From NCBI GenBank assembly GCA_021205045.1, contig JAJPYH010000214.1, positions 1 through 5,747 of the forward strand: a stretch of 5,747 nucleotides of DNA, written 5' to 3'. The stretch's first letter is position 1. Every line of letters begins with the position of its first letter. Source of the DNA: Lachnospiraceae bacterium (lineage in GTDB: Bacteria > Bacillota > Clostridia > Lachnospirales > Lachnospiraceae). The notes under the pieces were generated by a model, which saw only the letters and a list, made by a program, of their open reading frames with translations, ran no database searches and had not been told where the DNA came from. Both the position numbers and the translations under genes were made by a program. Below are positions 5,680-5,747 of this stretch, piece by piece.

Positions 5680-5747
5680 AGGACAAATGGAAAGAAAGTT
5701 TGAAACAGTTAGATAGTAGTGGTTAGACGAAAAATAGCGTACAGCAA

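Overview
The window looks like chromosomal DNA from a gut-type member of the Clostridia, most likely Lachnospiraceae. Three things suggest this: moderate G+C coding DNA rich in CTG, GAG and CGG codons, strong AGGAG-type ribosome binding sites, and a clostridial SWIM/SNF2-type helicase. The assignment is inference from style; no marker gene is present. All genes seen lie on the + strand.

Layout: (1) Positions 1-56 are AT-rich (18 of 56 bases G/C) and do not read as part of the gene that follows. They abut an SNF2-family helicase that lacks its N-terminal third, so a junction (mobile-element insertion, rearrangement or assembly join) lies near position 55. (2) 57-2327 is the remaining helicase, with a complete ATPase/helicase core. 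(3) 2328-2566 is intergenic. It holds two perfect 26-bp direct repeats with a partial inverted third copy, resembling the terminal multiple repeats of IS21-family elements but with no transposase, followed by a strong sigma-A-type promoter and a leader with a hairpin. (4) 2567-2746 encodes a 59-residue protein of unknown function, closed by a clear intrinsic terminator at 2778-2825, so it looks like a self-contained transcription unit. (5) 2943-5510 encodes an 855-residue protein. It combines a KaiC/RecA-like N-terminal domain that has lost its P-loop, a PEP-synthase/PPDK-type ATP-grasp domain, and a C-terminal domain with a GRxG...LGxPV...GSH signature. The phosphohistidine and PEP-binding domains of true PEP synthase are absent. 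(6) 5511-5747 has no convincing gene. It carries a long interrupted stem-loop and then a promoter-like sequence whose -10 box sits at the centre of an inverted repeat, probably control DNA for a gene beyond the window.

The genes do not form an obvious pathway. The helicase is probably a disrupted chromosomal gene, the small gene has its own promoter and terminator, and the 855-residue protein is the most unusual item. No stretch longer than 300 bases is without a gene. No tRNA, rRNA, CRISPR array, transposase or integrase is visible.
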